A DNA stretch of 8,468 nucleotides from Pseudomonadota bacterium. GTDB lineage: Bacteria; Pseudomonadota; Alphaproteobacteria; Rhizobiales; Tepidamorphaceae. The notes beneath the pieces are model-generated. The model was not told where the DNA came from, ran no database searches, and saw nothing but the letters and a program-made list of their open reading frames with translations. The position numbers and the translations under genes are program-made. The stretch covers positions 1 to 8,468 of the forward strand of contig JAEYRQ010000353.1 in the NCBI GenBank assembly GCA_023435545.1. The letters run 5' to 3'. Shown here piece by piece: positions 1-6,647 of this stretch; the first letter of the stretch is position 1; every line of letters starts with the position of its first letter.

Positions 1-126
1 TATACTCTACTCGCGCGTGCCGGCAGGGGTCGCGCCACTGCGCGCGTCTCAACGGTGGCCAATCGGGCGGCACCCGGCCCGGCCTGAGCAATTTGTCCAC
101 TGGCCTCCAGGAGCGCTGGTGATCGA

Positions 127-149
127 GGGGGAGGGAGGCCACCTCCCCC
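127..149. repeat. Perfect 8-bp inverted repeat, GGGGGAGG/CCTCCCCC
   Basis: GGGGGAGG at 127-134 is exactly complementary to CCTCCCCC at 142-149, with a 7-base loop. No T-run follows on the plus strand, so this is not a standard intrinsic terminator in that direction. A smaller inverted repeat (CTCG, three bases, CGAG) at 151-161 and the palindrome CCTCGAGG just after it lie next to it. It could be the 3' hairpin of a gene ending to the left, or have no function. Both arms are seen directly in the sequence; the role is unknown. Confidence 0.4.
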
Positions 150-409
150 GCTCGTCCCGAGTCCCTCGAGGAACCGACGGGCGGCGCCATCGGCGGGCTC
201 GACCGACAGCCAAGGCCAAATCAGCGCGTCCTCGCGGCCGCTGGAACACGCGGCTGTGATCGGCCAATCCGGCAGATCGAACGCAAATCGCCATCTTTTT
301 CTCTAGTATGAGCGCATCCGGAACCGGACCGGGGCTGGGTGCCGCATGCCCGATTGTGCAATCGCATGCGCCCTTCATCGTCTGGATCCGACTGCCGTAG
401 TGTCGTTCA

Positions 410-453
410 GGTCACTTGACCATGTGGTGACCGCTGGCATGCTACGGTGCCAG
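410..453 (+). promoter_or_regulatory. Candidate promoter/operator with two nested inverted repeats
   Basis: GGTCAC at 410-415 and GTGACC at 427-432 form a perfect 6-bp inverted repeat with an 11-base spacer. Directly after it, CTGGCA at 434-439 and TGCCAG at 448-453 form a second perfect 6-bp repeat with an 8-base spacer. TTGACC at 416-421 matches a sigma-70 -35 element well. Any -10 would fall at about 438-445, inside the second repeat, but no good TATAAT match is present. Such paired dyads over a promoter are typical of repressor operators for RND pumps. No regulator gene is visible in this window, so the identity of the binding protein is open. The repeats are certain; the promoter and operator reading is inference. 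Confidence 0.35.
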
Positions 454-471
454 TCTGCGGCGATGTCAGGT

Positions 472-493
472 CCCGGAGGGTTCGGCCTCCGGG
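472..493 (+). promoter_or_regulatory. Stable leader hairpin just before the adaptor gene's ribosome-binding site
   Basis: CCCGGAGG at 472-479 pairs perfectly with CCTCCGGG at 486-493 around a 6-base loop GTTCGG. The stem is GC-rich and ends only 5 bases before the AAAGGA ribosome-binding site at 499-504. It is not followed by a T-run, so an intrinsic terminator is unlikely. In an mRNA it could affect access to the ribosome-binding site or protect the 5' end. A third copy of GGTCAC (492-497) overlaps its 3' arm. Confidence 0.4.
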
Positions 494-498
494 TCACG

Positions 499-504
499 AA
501 AGGA
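499..504 (+). promoter_or_regulatory. Ribosome-binding site (AAAGGA) that supports the TTG start at 512
   Basis: AAAGGA lies 7 bases ahead of the TTG at 512-514, a normal Shine-Dalgarno spacing. The adaptor frame has no ATG, GTG or TTG between the upstream in-frame TGA at 428-430 and base 512, so this site decides the start in favour of TTG. Confidence 0.65.
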
Positions 505-511
505 CAGCAGT

Positions 512-1570
512 TTGACGAATACGTATTCGGGGTTCCTGACCGCCGGCGCCGCAGCCGCGAGCCTGGTCGTGAGCGTGCTCGCGGCGGCCGGACAAGCCGC
601 GCCGGTTCCGGTGGAAGCCGAACCGGTGCGCAGCGAGCGGGTGGTCGAGGAAGCCACCGCGATTGGCACGCTGATCTCCGCGGAATCCGTCACGATCAGT
701 CCGGAGATCGCCGGCAGGATCTCATCGATCGGCTTCACCGAGGGGTCGCCCGTCAAGACGGGTGACGTGCTGTTCCAGCTTGACTCGTCGGTGCATGAGG
801 CCCAGCTGATCGAGGCCCAGGCCAACCACGAGCTTCGGCAAAGGAATTTCGAGCGGGCGGACGGGCTTCTCCAGTCACGCTCCGGAACGGCCCGCGCACG
901 CGACGAAGCCTTTTCGGAACTGCAGGTGGCCGAGGCCCTTCTCACGCTTGCACAGAGCCGCCTCGACAAGATGCGCATCGTCGCGCCCTTCGACGGGATC
1001 GTCGGATTGCGCGACGTCAGCGTCGGGGAATACGTACAGCCCGGACAGAAGCTGGTGAACCTCGAAAAGATCGATCCGGTGAAGGTGGATTTCTCGGTTG
1101 CGGAGCGCTACCTGCCCTACGTCCACAACGGAGGCCGAATCCAGGTGAAGGTCGACGCGCTGGGCGATCGTACATTCACCGGCGAGGTTTACGCGATCAA
1201 TCCGCAGATCGATCCTGCCGGACGCTCGATCGCGCTGAGGGCAGAGGTACCCAATCCCGACGGGACGCTCCGGCCAGGCCTGTTCGCGCGTGTGGCGCTG
1301 GAAACCCAGTCGCGCGAGAGCGCCATCGTGGTCTCGGAGGACGCGATCGTCACCGATGCCAGCGGCGCCTTCGTCTATCGGATTATCGACGGCAAGGCGG
1401 TCCGCTCCCCCGTCTCGATCGGCCAGCGGCGCTACAGGCAGGCCGAGATCACGCAGGGTCTGGCGGAAGGCGACATCGTGATCGTCGCCGGCCAGATCAA
1501 GATCCGCGACGGGGCGGCGGTCGATCCCATGATGCGGGAGACACCCCCGCAGTCGGCCTCCGCCTCCTGA
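512..1570 (+). CDS. RND efflux periplasmic adaptor (membrane-fusion protein)
   Basis: This 352-residue protein should link an inner-membrane RND pump to an outer-membrane channel in the periplasm. A hydrophobic Ala/Val-rich segment (about residues 8-27) ends in a likely signal peptidase I site near Gly27-Gln28-Ala29. There is no lipobox cysteine, so it is probably not a lipoprotein. The barrel-sandwich (lipoyl-like) halves lie at about 58-92 and 156-188, the second starting with the typical APFDGIVG at 158-165. Between them is a short alpha-hairpin, about 93-154. The beta-barrel domain follows (about 188-265, including LRPGLFARV at 253-261), then the membrane-proximal domain (about 270-340). 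Length is usual for the family. The start is TTG, backed by AAAGGA 7 bases upstream. Oddly, the signal peptide's first residues contain no Lys or Arg. The pump gene begins 7 bases after the stop, so the two are surely cotranscribed. The family is clear; the exported substrate cannot be told. Confidence 0.93.
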   Translation: MTNTYSGFLTAGAAAASLVVSVLAAAGQAAPVPVEAEPVRSERVVEEATAIGTLISAESVTISPEIAGRISSIGFTEGSPVKTGDVLFQLDSSVHEAQLIEAQANHELRQRNFERADGLLQSRSGTARARDEAFSELQVAEALLTLAQSRLDKMRIVAPFDGIVGLRDVSVGEYVQPGQKLVNLEKIDPVKVDFSVAERYLPYVHNGGRIQVKVDALGDRTFTGEVYAINPQIDPAGRSIALRAEVPNPDGTLRPGLFARVALETQSRESAIVVSEDAIVTDASGAFVYRIIDGKAVRSPVSIGQRRYRQAEITQGLAEGDIVIVAGQIKIRDGAAVDPMMRETPPQSASAS

Positions 1571-1577
1571 CGCCGCT

Positions 1578-4500
1578 ATGAAGATCTCCGAAGTCTGCGT
1601 TCGCCGACCGGTCTTCGCCACGGTCCTCAGCCTCGTGATTCTGCTCGTCGGTATCGTCTCGTATGACCGGCTGACCGTACGCGAGTATCCGGCGATCGAC
1701 TCGCCGGTCGTCAGCGTCGACACCACCTATACCGGCGCCAGCGCGGAGATCGTCGAGACCAAGGTCACCAAGGTCCTAGAGGATTCGCTGGCCGGCATCG
1801 AGGGCATCAACTTCATGTCCTCGGTCAGCCGCCAGGAGCGCAGCCAGATCTCCATCACCTTCAACCTCGACCGCGACCCGTCCGATGCGGCCGCCGACGT
1901 GCGCGACCGCGTCGGCCGCGCGCGGCGACAACTGCCCGACGAGATCGACGAGCCTGTGATCCGCAAGGTCGAGGCGGATGCCCAGCCCGTCTTCTACATC
2001 TCGCTGTCCAGCGAGACCCACGATGCACTGGAGGTCTCTGAGGCCGCCGACAAGATCGTCGCCAACCAACTGCAGAGCCTGCCGGGAATCGCCCAGATCA
2101 TGATCTACGGCGACCGTCAGTATGCGATGCGGATCTGGCTCGACAGCGCCCGGCTCGCGGCCTACGGCGTGACGGTACAGGACGTCGAGGCCGCGCTCCG
2201 ACAGCAGAACGTCGAGATTCCGGCCGGGACGATCGAGAGCCGCGACCGCGAGTTCACGGTGCTCTCGCAGACGGACCTGAACACGCCGGAGGAGTTCAAC
2301 AACCTCATCATCAGGCAGACGGACCAGGGCTATCTCGTGCGCCTTTCGGACATCGGGCGCGCCGAAATCGGCCCACGCGACGAGAGCCGCAACGTTCGTT
2401 ACAAGGGGCGTACGTCCGTCACGGTCGCGATCGTCAAGCAGGCGACCGCCAACCCACTCGACGTCTCGAGCGCGGTGCGCGCTGAACTGCCGCGGGTCAT
2501 CGAAACCCTGCCGGAGGGAATGATCCTCGAGCCGTCCTATGACCGGTCCGAGTTCATCGAGGAATCGATCAAGAACGTCTACTGGACGATCGGCGAGGCG
2601 ATCGTGCTGGTGGTGCTGATCATCTTCCTGTTCCTCAGGTCGCTGCGCGCCACGATCATCCCGCTGGTGACGATCCCGATCTCGCTCGTCGGTGCTTTCG
2701 CGCTGATGTACATGGTCGGCTTCTCCATCAACACACTGACCCTGCTGGCGATGGTGCTGGCGATCGGCCTGGTGGTCGACGATGCCATTGTCATGCTGGA
2801 GAACATCCACCGCCATATCGAGAATGGGGTGCCGCCGGTCCGCGCGGCGATCCGCGGCGCACGCGAGATCGGTTTCGCCATCGTGGCGATGACGCTGACG
2901 CTGGTGGCGGTCTACGCGCCGATCGGCTTCATGTCCGGCTCGACTGGCCGGCTTTTCACGGAATTCGCGCTGACGCTCGCCGGCGCGGTTCTGGTGTCGG
3001 GCTTCGTCGCGCTGACGGCAACTCCGATGATGTGCTCGAAGCTGCTGAAGCACCAGACGCACCACAGTTGGCTGTATCGGCTGTTCGAGTCCGGGCTGAA
3101 CGGCCTGAACGCGGGCTACAGGCGCCTACTGGCCGCCTGCATGCACGTTCGGCCGCTGGTGCTGGTGATCGGCATTGCTGTGGCGGGATCCGGCTACTGG
3201 CTGTTCTCGCAACTCAACGCCGAACTCGCCCCTTATGAGGACCAGGGGACGATCACGGCCTTCTTCACCGGCCCGGAAGGCTCGACGCTCGCCTTCACCG
3301 ATCGCTACGCCCGCCAGATCGAGCAGATCCTCTCCGAGGTGCCGGAGATGGAGCGCTATTTCGTGATCGTGGGCAATCCGATGGCGAACCAGGGTCTGTC
3401 CTTCGCCCGGCTGGTTCCCTGGGACCAGCGGGAGCGCTCGAGCGTCGAGATCGCCGGCGCCTTGCGCGGCCCCATCGGAGCCATACCCGGTGTCCGCGCC
3501 TTCCCGTCTACCCCGCCGCCGCTCGGCCAGAGCGTCCGCAACACCCCTGTCGAGTTCATCATCCAGACCTCGCGGCCATACGAGGAACTGCAGGAGATCG
3601 TCGATGCCTTCCTCGATCGGGCACGGCAGAACGAGGGGCTGCAGAACGTCGAGACCGACCTAACGCTCTCCAAGCCGCAGATCCGGCTCGACGTGGACCG
3701 CGACAAGGTCGCCTCGGTGGGCGTCGATCTCGCCGTGCTCGGCCGCACCCTGGAAACGCTGCTCGGCGGGCGCCAGGTAACCCGGTTCAAACGCGGCGGC
3801 GACCAGTACGACGTGGTGGTCAGGATCGCCGACGTCGACCGGCGCAACCCGGACCAGCTCCGGCAGATCTTCGTGCGGTCATCCCACGGCGACATGGTGC
3901 AGCTCTCCAACCTCGTCTCCGTCGAAGAGACTGTGGCACCGCGCGAACTCAATCACTTCAACCAGCTGCGCTCGGCGACGATCAAGGCCAACCTGGCTCC
4001 AGGCTATACGCTCGGCCAGGCGCTGGCCTATCTGGAGGAGACCGCCGCAGAGGTGCTGCCGGCAACGGCGCGCACCGACTACGGCGGCCAGTCGCGCGAC
4101 TTCCGGGATTCGAGCGCAGGCATATACACGACCTTCGTGCTGGCGCTGGCCTTCATTTACCTTGTGCTTTCCGCCCAGTTCGAGAGCTTCCGCAGCCCGC
4201 TGATCATCATGTTCACCGTGCCGCTGTCGATTACCGGCGGACTGCTGGCGCTGTGGATGGATGGCTCGACGCTCAACATCTACAGCCAGGTCGGCCTGGT
4301 GACGCTGATCGGGCTGATCACCAAGCACGGCATCCTCATCGTCGAATTCGCCAACCAGCTCAGGATCGGCGGCCGGAGCAAGATCCAGGCGGTGATCGAG
4401 GCCTCGGTGCTGAGGCTCAGGCCGATCCTGATGACCACCGGCGCCATGGTGCTCGGCGCGGTGCCGCTGGCGATGGCGACCGGCGCGGGCGCCGAGAGCC

Positions 4501-4679
4501 GCCAGGACATCGGCCTTGTGATCGTCGGCGGCCTGCTGGTCGGAACCTTCTTCACGCTGTTCGTGATCCCGGTGGTCTACACCTACATCGCCGGGGGCGT
4601 CGGCGAGGTGGAAGAGGAAGAGGAACACCACGCCCCACATCCCGTCCCCGAGCCGAAGCTGCCGCAGGCAGCCGAGTGA
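1578..4679 (+). CDS. RND efflux pump, inner-membrane permease (HAE1/AcrB-like)
   Basis: This 1033-residue, full-length proton-driven antiporter of the hydrophobe/amphiphile efflux family would export drugs, dyes or other amphiphiles from the inner membrane and periplasm through the adaptor and an outer-membrane channel. The classic duplicated layout is visible: TM1 at about 12-30, a large periplasmic porter domain at about 31-335, TM2-6 at about 337-485, TM7 at about 524-544, a second periplasmic domain at about 546-848, and TM8-12 at about 849-1004. The proton-relay aspartates D401 and D402 lie in TM4 (GLVVDDAIVMLENI). K916 in TM10 matches the relay lysine of AcrB, and R946 probably matches its arginine. 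All key residues are present, so the pump should be active. The tail after residue 1008 is unusual, with an acidic run and two histidines (VEEEEEHH) followed by a Pro-rich end. There is no good ribosome-binding site before the ATG, so translation is probably coupled to the adaptor gene. Family certain; substrate unknown. Confidence 0.96.
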   Translation: MKISEVCVRRPVFATVLSLVILLVGIVSYDRLTVREYPAIDSPVVSVDTTYTGASAEIVETKVTKVLEDSLAGIEGINFMSSVSRQERSQISITFNLDRDPSDAAADVRDRVGRARRQLPDEIDEPVIRKVEADAQPVFYISLSSETHDALEVSEAADKIVANQLQSLPGIAQIMIYGDRQYAMRIWLDSARLAAYGVTVQDVEAALRQQNVEIPAGTIESRDREFTVLSQTDLNTPEEFNNLIIRQTDQGYLVRLSDIGRAEIGPRDESRNVRYKGRTSVTVAIVKQATANPLDVSSAVRAELPRVIETLPEGMILEPSYDRSEFIEESIKNVYWTIGEAIVLVVLIIFLFLRSLRATIIPLVTIPISLVGAFALMYMVGFSINTLTLLAMVLAIGLVVDDAIVMLENIHRHIENGVPPVRAAIRGAREIGFAIVAMTLTLVAVYAPIGFMSGSTGRLFTEFALTLAGAVLVSGFVALTATPMMCSKLLKHQTHHSWLYRLFESGLNGLNAGYRRLLAACMHVRPLVLVIGIAVAGSGYWLFSQLNAELAPYEDQGTITAFFTGPEGSTLAFTDRYARQIEQILSEVPEMERYFVIVGNPMANQGLSFARLVPWDQRERSSVEIAGALRGPIGAIPGVRAFPSTPPPLGQSVRNTPVEFIIQTSRPYEELQEIVDAFLDRARQNEGLQNVETDLTLSKPQIRLDVDRDKVASVGVDLAVLGRTLETLLGGRQVTRFKRGGDQYDVVVRIADVDRRNPDQLRQIFVRSSHGDMVQLSNLVSVEETVAPRELNHFNQLRSATIKANLAPGYTLGQALAYLEETAAEVLPATARTDYGGQSRDFRDSSAGIYTTFVLALAFIYLVLSAQFESFRSPLIIMFTVPLSITGGLLALWMDGSTLNIYSQVGLVTLIGLITKHGILIVEFANQLRIGGRSKIQAVIEASVLRLRPILMTTGAMVLGAVPLAMATGAGAESRQDIGLVIVGGLLVGTFFTLFVIPVVYTYIAGGVGEVEEEEEHHAPHPVPEPKLPQAAE
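4658..4672. terminator. GC-rich hairpin at the convergent gene junction, possible weak bidirectional terminator
   Basis: GCTGCC at 4658-4663 and GGCAGC at 4667-4672 form a perfect 6-bp stem with a 3-base loop. It lies inside the last codons of the RND gene, 4 bases before its stop codon, and on the other strand it begins 14 bases after the stop codon of the ABC ATPase gene. No T-run follows in either direction, so it does not meet the usual intrinsic terminator pattern. It could act with Rho, pause polymerase or protect 3' ends, or be chance within Ala/Gln codons. Confidence 0.25.
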
Positions 4680-4686
4680 GGCGTGC

Positions 4687-5664
4687 TCAGCCCATCGGGT
4701 GAAAGCAGGCCACGCGCCGTCCCGCCCCGCGCGCCGCCAGCAGCGGTTCTTCGCTCCGGCATCGGTCATCGGCGCGCGGACAGCGCGGGGCGAAGGGGCA
4801 GGCTCTTGCGCCTGGTGCCGGAGGCGGCTCGGCCGGTGCCCTGCCCGGCCGGCGGCGGAAGGCCGGGTCCGGCCTGGGGACCGCCGAGAGCAGCAGCGCC
4901 GTATAGGGATGAGCCGGCGCCGCGAACACGGCCGCCGTCGGTCCCTGCTCCACCACCCGTCCCAGATACATCACCGCCACCTCGTCGGTGACGTGGTTCA
5001 CGACCGTCAGGTCATGGCTGATGAACAGGAAGGTGACGCCGCGCTTCTCGCGGAGGTCCATCATCAGGTTGAGGATCTGCGCCTGGATCGACACGTCGAG
5101 TGCGGAGACCGGCTCGTCGGCGACGATCAGGTCGGGGCCGGTGACCAGCGCGCGGGCGATGGCGATCCGCTGGCGCTGACCGCCGGAGAACTCGTGCGGA
5201 TAGCGGTCGGCCTGCTCGGCGGACAGGCCGACGGCATCGAGCGCCTCGGCCACCGCCTTGCGGCGGCCTTGCCAGTCGAGTTCGGGCGCGAGAACGCTCA
5301 GCGGCTCCGCGACGATCCAGCCGACCTTTCTGCGCGGATCGAGCGAGCCGTAAGGATCCTGGAAGACGATCTGCATCCTGCGGCGCAGGGTCCTCAGTCG
5401 GGCCGCCGGTGCCGCGAATAGGTCCTCGCCGCCGATCCGCACCGTCCCCCCGGTCGGCCGGTCGAGTGCCAGCACGATGCGGGCGAGTGTCGACTTGCCG
5501 CAGCCGGATTCCCCGATCAGCCCGAGGCTGCGCCCCGCCTCGATGGTCAGCGACACGCCATGCACGGCCCGGTAGACCGGCTGCGGCGCGAACAGGCCGG
5601 GCCTCGGCAGTGCGTAGTCGCGCACGACGCGGTCGATCTCCACGAGAGGGGGAGCGGTCGTCAT
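4687..5664 (-). CDS. ABC importer ATP-binding protein, DppF/OppF type
   Basis: This 325-residue cytoplasmic ATPase would power a peptide/nickel-family (PepT) ABC importer. Visible motifs: Walker A GESGCGKS at 51-58, Q-loop Gln102 (FQDP), ABC signature FSGGQRQ at 159-165, Walker B LIVADEP at 179-185 with the catalytic Glu in DEP, and H-loop His217. The C-terminal oligopeptide/dipeptide extension carries HPYT (252-255) and four cysteines (C289, C295, C302, C320) in a CPFAPRCP context. The same cysteines in the partner ATPase suggest the iron-sulfur site reported for some Dpp/Opp ATPases. The chosen ATG overlaps the end of the preceding ATPase gene by 4 bases (ATGA), with GGAGGG about 9 bases upstream. 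The frame stays open further upstream, but that part is antisense-like low-complexity sequence with no domain. The segment at about 268-286 is Arg/Pro/Ala-rich, probably a linker. It is the last gene of the operon. Transported solute unknown. Confidence 0.94.
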   Translation of the reverse strand: MTTAPPLVEIDRVVRDYALPRPGLFAPQPVYRAVHGVSLTIEAGRSLGLIGESGCGKSTLARIVLALDRPTGGTVRIGGEDLFAAPAARLRTLRRRMQIVFQDPYGSLDPRRKVGWIVAEPLSVLAPELDWQGRRKAVAEALDAVGLSAEQADRYPHEFSGGQRQRIAIARALVTGPDLIVADEPVSALDVSIQAQILNLMMDLREKRGVTFLFISHDLTVVNHVTDEVAVMYLGRVVEQGPTAAVFAAPAHPYTALLLSAVPRPDPAFRRRPGRAPAEPPPAPGARACPFAPRCPRADDRCRSEEPLLAARGAGRRVACFHPMG

Positions 5665-6647
5665 GTCATCGCGCCCTCCGGTCCCGGATAGAAGCAGCGC
5701 ACCCGGTGATCCGGGCCATATGGATCCGGCGGCGGCGTTTCGATGCGACACCGCTCCCGCACTCGCGGGCATCGAGGCGCGAAGGGGCAGCCGATGCGCT
5801 GACGACGCGGATCGGGCACCTGGCCGGGAATCGTCGCGAGCCTCCCCCCTTGCGCACCGACGAGCGCGCGGCTCGGCATCGCGGCGAACAGGCCCCGCGT
5901 ATAGGGATGGGCCATTCGGGCGAAGACCTCCGCCGTCGGCCCCTCCTCCACGACCGTTCCCGCATACATTACCAGCATCCGGTCTGTGGTCTCGGCAATG
6001 ACGCCGAGGTCGTGGCTGATCATCATCAGCGCAGCGCCGGTCTCGGCCGCGACTTCGGCGATCAGGTCCAGGATCTGCGCCTGGATGGTTACGTCCAGCG
6101 CCGTGGTGGGCTCGTCGGCGATCAGCAGTTCCGGCCCGCAGGCGAGCGCGATGGCGATCACCACGCGCTGGCGCTGGCCGCCCGACAGCTGGTGCGGATA
6201 GAGGCTTGGCGGGAAGCGGCCGGGCGGAAGCCCGACCCGCTCGAGCAGCGCCACCGCCTTCTCCAGCGCCTCGCGACGGCCGAGGCCGAAATGCAGGCGC
6301 ATGCCCTCGGCGACCTGGTCGCCGATGGTGCGAACCGGATTGAGCGCCGTCATCGGCTCCTGGAAGATCATGCCGATGCGCCGACCGCGCACACGGCTCA
6401 TGGCGGTGTCGTTCTTGGCCAGCAAGTCCTCGCCTGCGAGGCGTATCGCGCCGGACGTCTCGGCCGCCTCCGGCATCAGGCCCATCACTGCCAGCGCCGT
6501 CATCGACTTGCCGCAACCGGATTCGCCCACTAGGCCGACCGCCTCGCCCTTCGCGATACTCAGGTCCACATGATGCAGCACCCGCGCCGAGCCGCCAGGC
6601 AGCGGGAAACCGACCACCAGATCCTCGACCTCCAGCAGCGCCGTCAT
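5661..6647 (-). CDS. ABC importer ATP-binding protein, DppD/OppD type
   Basis: This 328-residue ATPase is expected to pair with the DppF-type subunit as a heterodimer under the two permeases. Motifs in order: Walker A GESGCGKS at 41-48, Q-loop Gln96 (FQEP), signature LSGGQRQ at 154-160, Walker B LLIADEP at 174-180, and H-loop His212 (ISHD). TTALD (181-185) is the usual D-loop. The C-terminal family extension has HPYT at 247-250 and four cysteines (C287, C293, C300, C318) in a GCPFAPRCP setting, a known candidate [4Fe-4S] ligand set. Both composite ATP sites of the pair look intact because neither subunit lacks a catalytic residue. The start is the ATG that overlaps the permease stop by 4 bases (ATGA) with a GAGG sequence upstream; a longer upstream open frame is a shadow of the permease gene. 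Substrate cannot be inferred from this subunit. Confidence 0.94.
   Translation of the reverse strand: MTALLEVEDLVVGFPLPGGSARVLHHVDLSIAKGEAVGLVGESGCGKSMTALAVMGLMPEAAETSGAIRLAGEDLLAKNDTAMSRVRGRRIGMIFQEPMTALNPVRTIGDQVAEGMRLHFGLGRREALEKAVALLERVGLPPGRFPPSLYPHQLSGGQRQRVVIAIALACGPELLIADEPTTALDVTIQAQILDLIAEVAAETGAALMMISHDLGVIAETTDRMLVMYAGTVVEEGPTAEVFARMAHPYTRGLFAAMPSRALVGAQGGRLATIPGQVPDPRRQRIGCPFAPRCPRVRERCRIETPPPDPYGPDHRVRCFYPGPEGAMT

Larger units (their letters stand above)
1..511. other. Non-coding region upstream of the efflux genes
   Basis: No convincing gene is present in these 511 bases. Frames open here have arginine- and proline-rich translations with no recognisable domain and no ribosome-binding site. 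One plus-strand frame is open from base 1 to a TGA at 85-87 and could be the last 28 codons of a gene entering from the left, but nothing in the peptide supports this. The stretch contains several perfect inverted repeats, described separately: 127-149, 410-432, 434-453 and 472-493. A short T-run at 296-300 has no stable stem in front of it. The part nearest the adaptor gene, about 410-511, most likely holds its promoter, operator and leader. Confidence 0.6.

Noticed and set aside
1..87. Possible C-terminal end of a gene entering from the left
   Set aside because: The frame is open but only 28 codons are available, and neither the peptide nor the context identifies a protein.
255..305. T-run at 296-300 as an intrinsic terminator
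   Set aside because: No stem of more than about 3-4 pairs lies directly before it.
308..400. Small 30-codon plus-strand frame with an ATG at 308
   Set aside because: No ribosome-binding site and no recognisable peptide; its length is unremarkable.
346..765. 139-codon plus-strand frame overlapping the adaptor start
   Set aside because: It overlaps the adaptor gene by over 250 bases in another frame, and that part is Arg/Gly-rich, a typical shadow translation.
875..1726. 283-codon minus-strand frame opposite the adaptor gene
   Set aside because: Shadow of the adaptor and pump start; no domain and no ribosome-binding site.
1776..3065. 429-codon open frame on the minus strand opposite the RND gene
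   Set aside because: It lies fully antisense to a clear RND pump. Its translation is rich in Arg, Asp, His and Gln with no domain, as expected for the opposite strand of high-GC coding DNA.
3879..4769. 296-codon minus-strand frame across the RND 3' end
   Set aside because: Antisense to the RND gene and overlapping the end of the ATPase gene; His/Asp/Arg/Gln-rich composition and no recognisable domain.
5665..6516. N-terminal extension of the DppF-type ATPase (frame open to 6516)
   Set aside because: The extra part runs in the wrong frame through the DppD-type ATPase gene and has no domain; the ATG at 5664 with its 4-base overlap gives a normal-length family member.
5409..6533. 374-codon plus-strand frame opposite the two ATPase genes
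   Set aside because: Antisense to genes with complete Walker A, signature and Walker B motifs; its own translation is Arg/Ala-rich and featureless.
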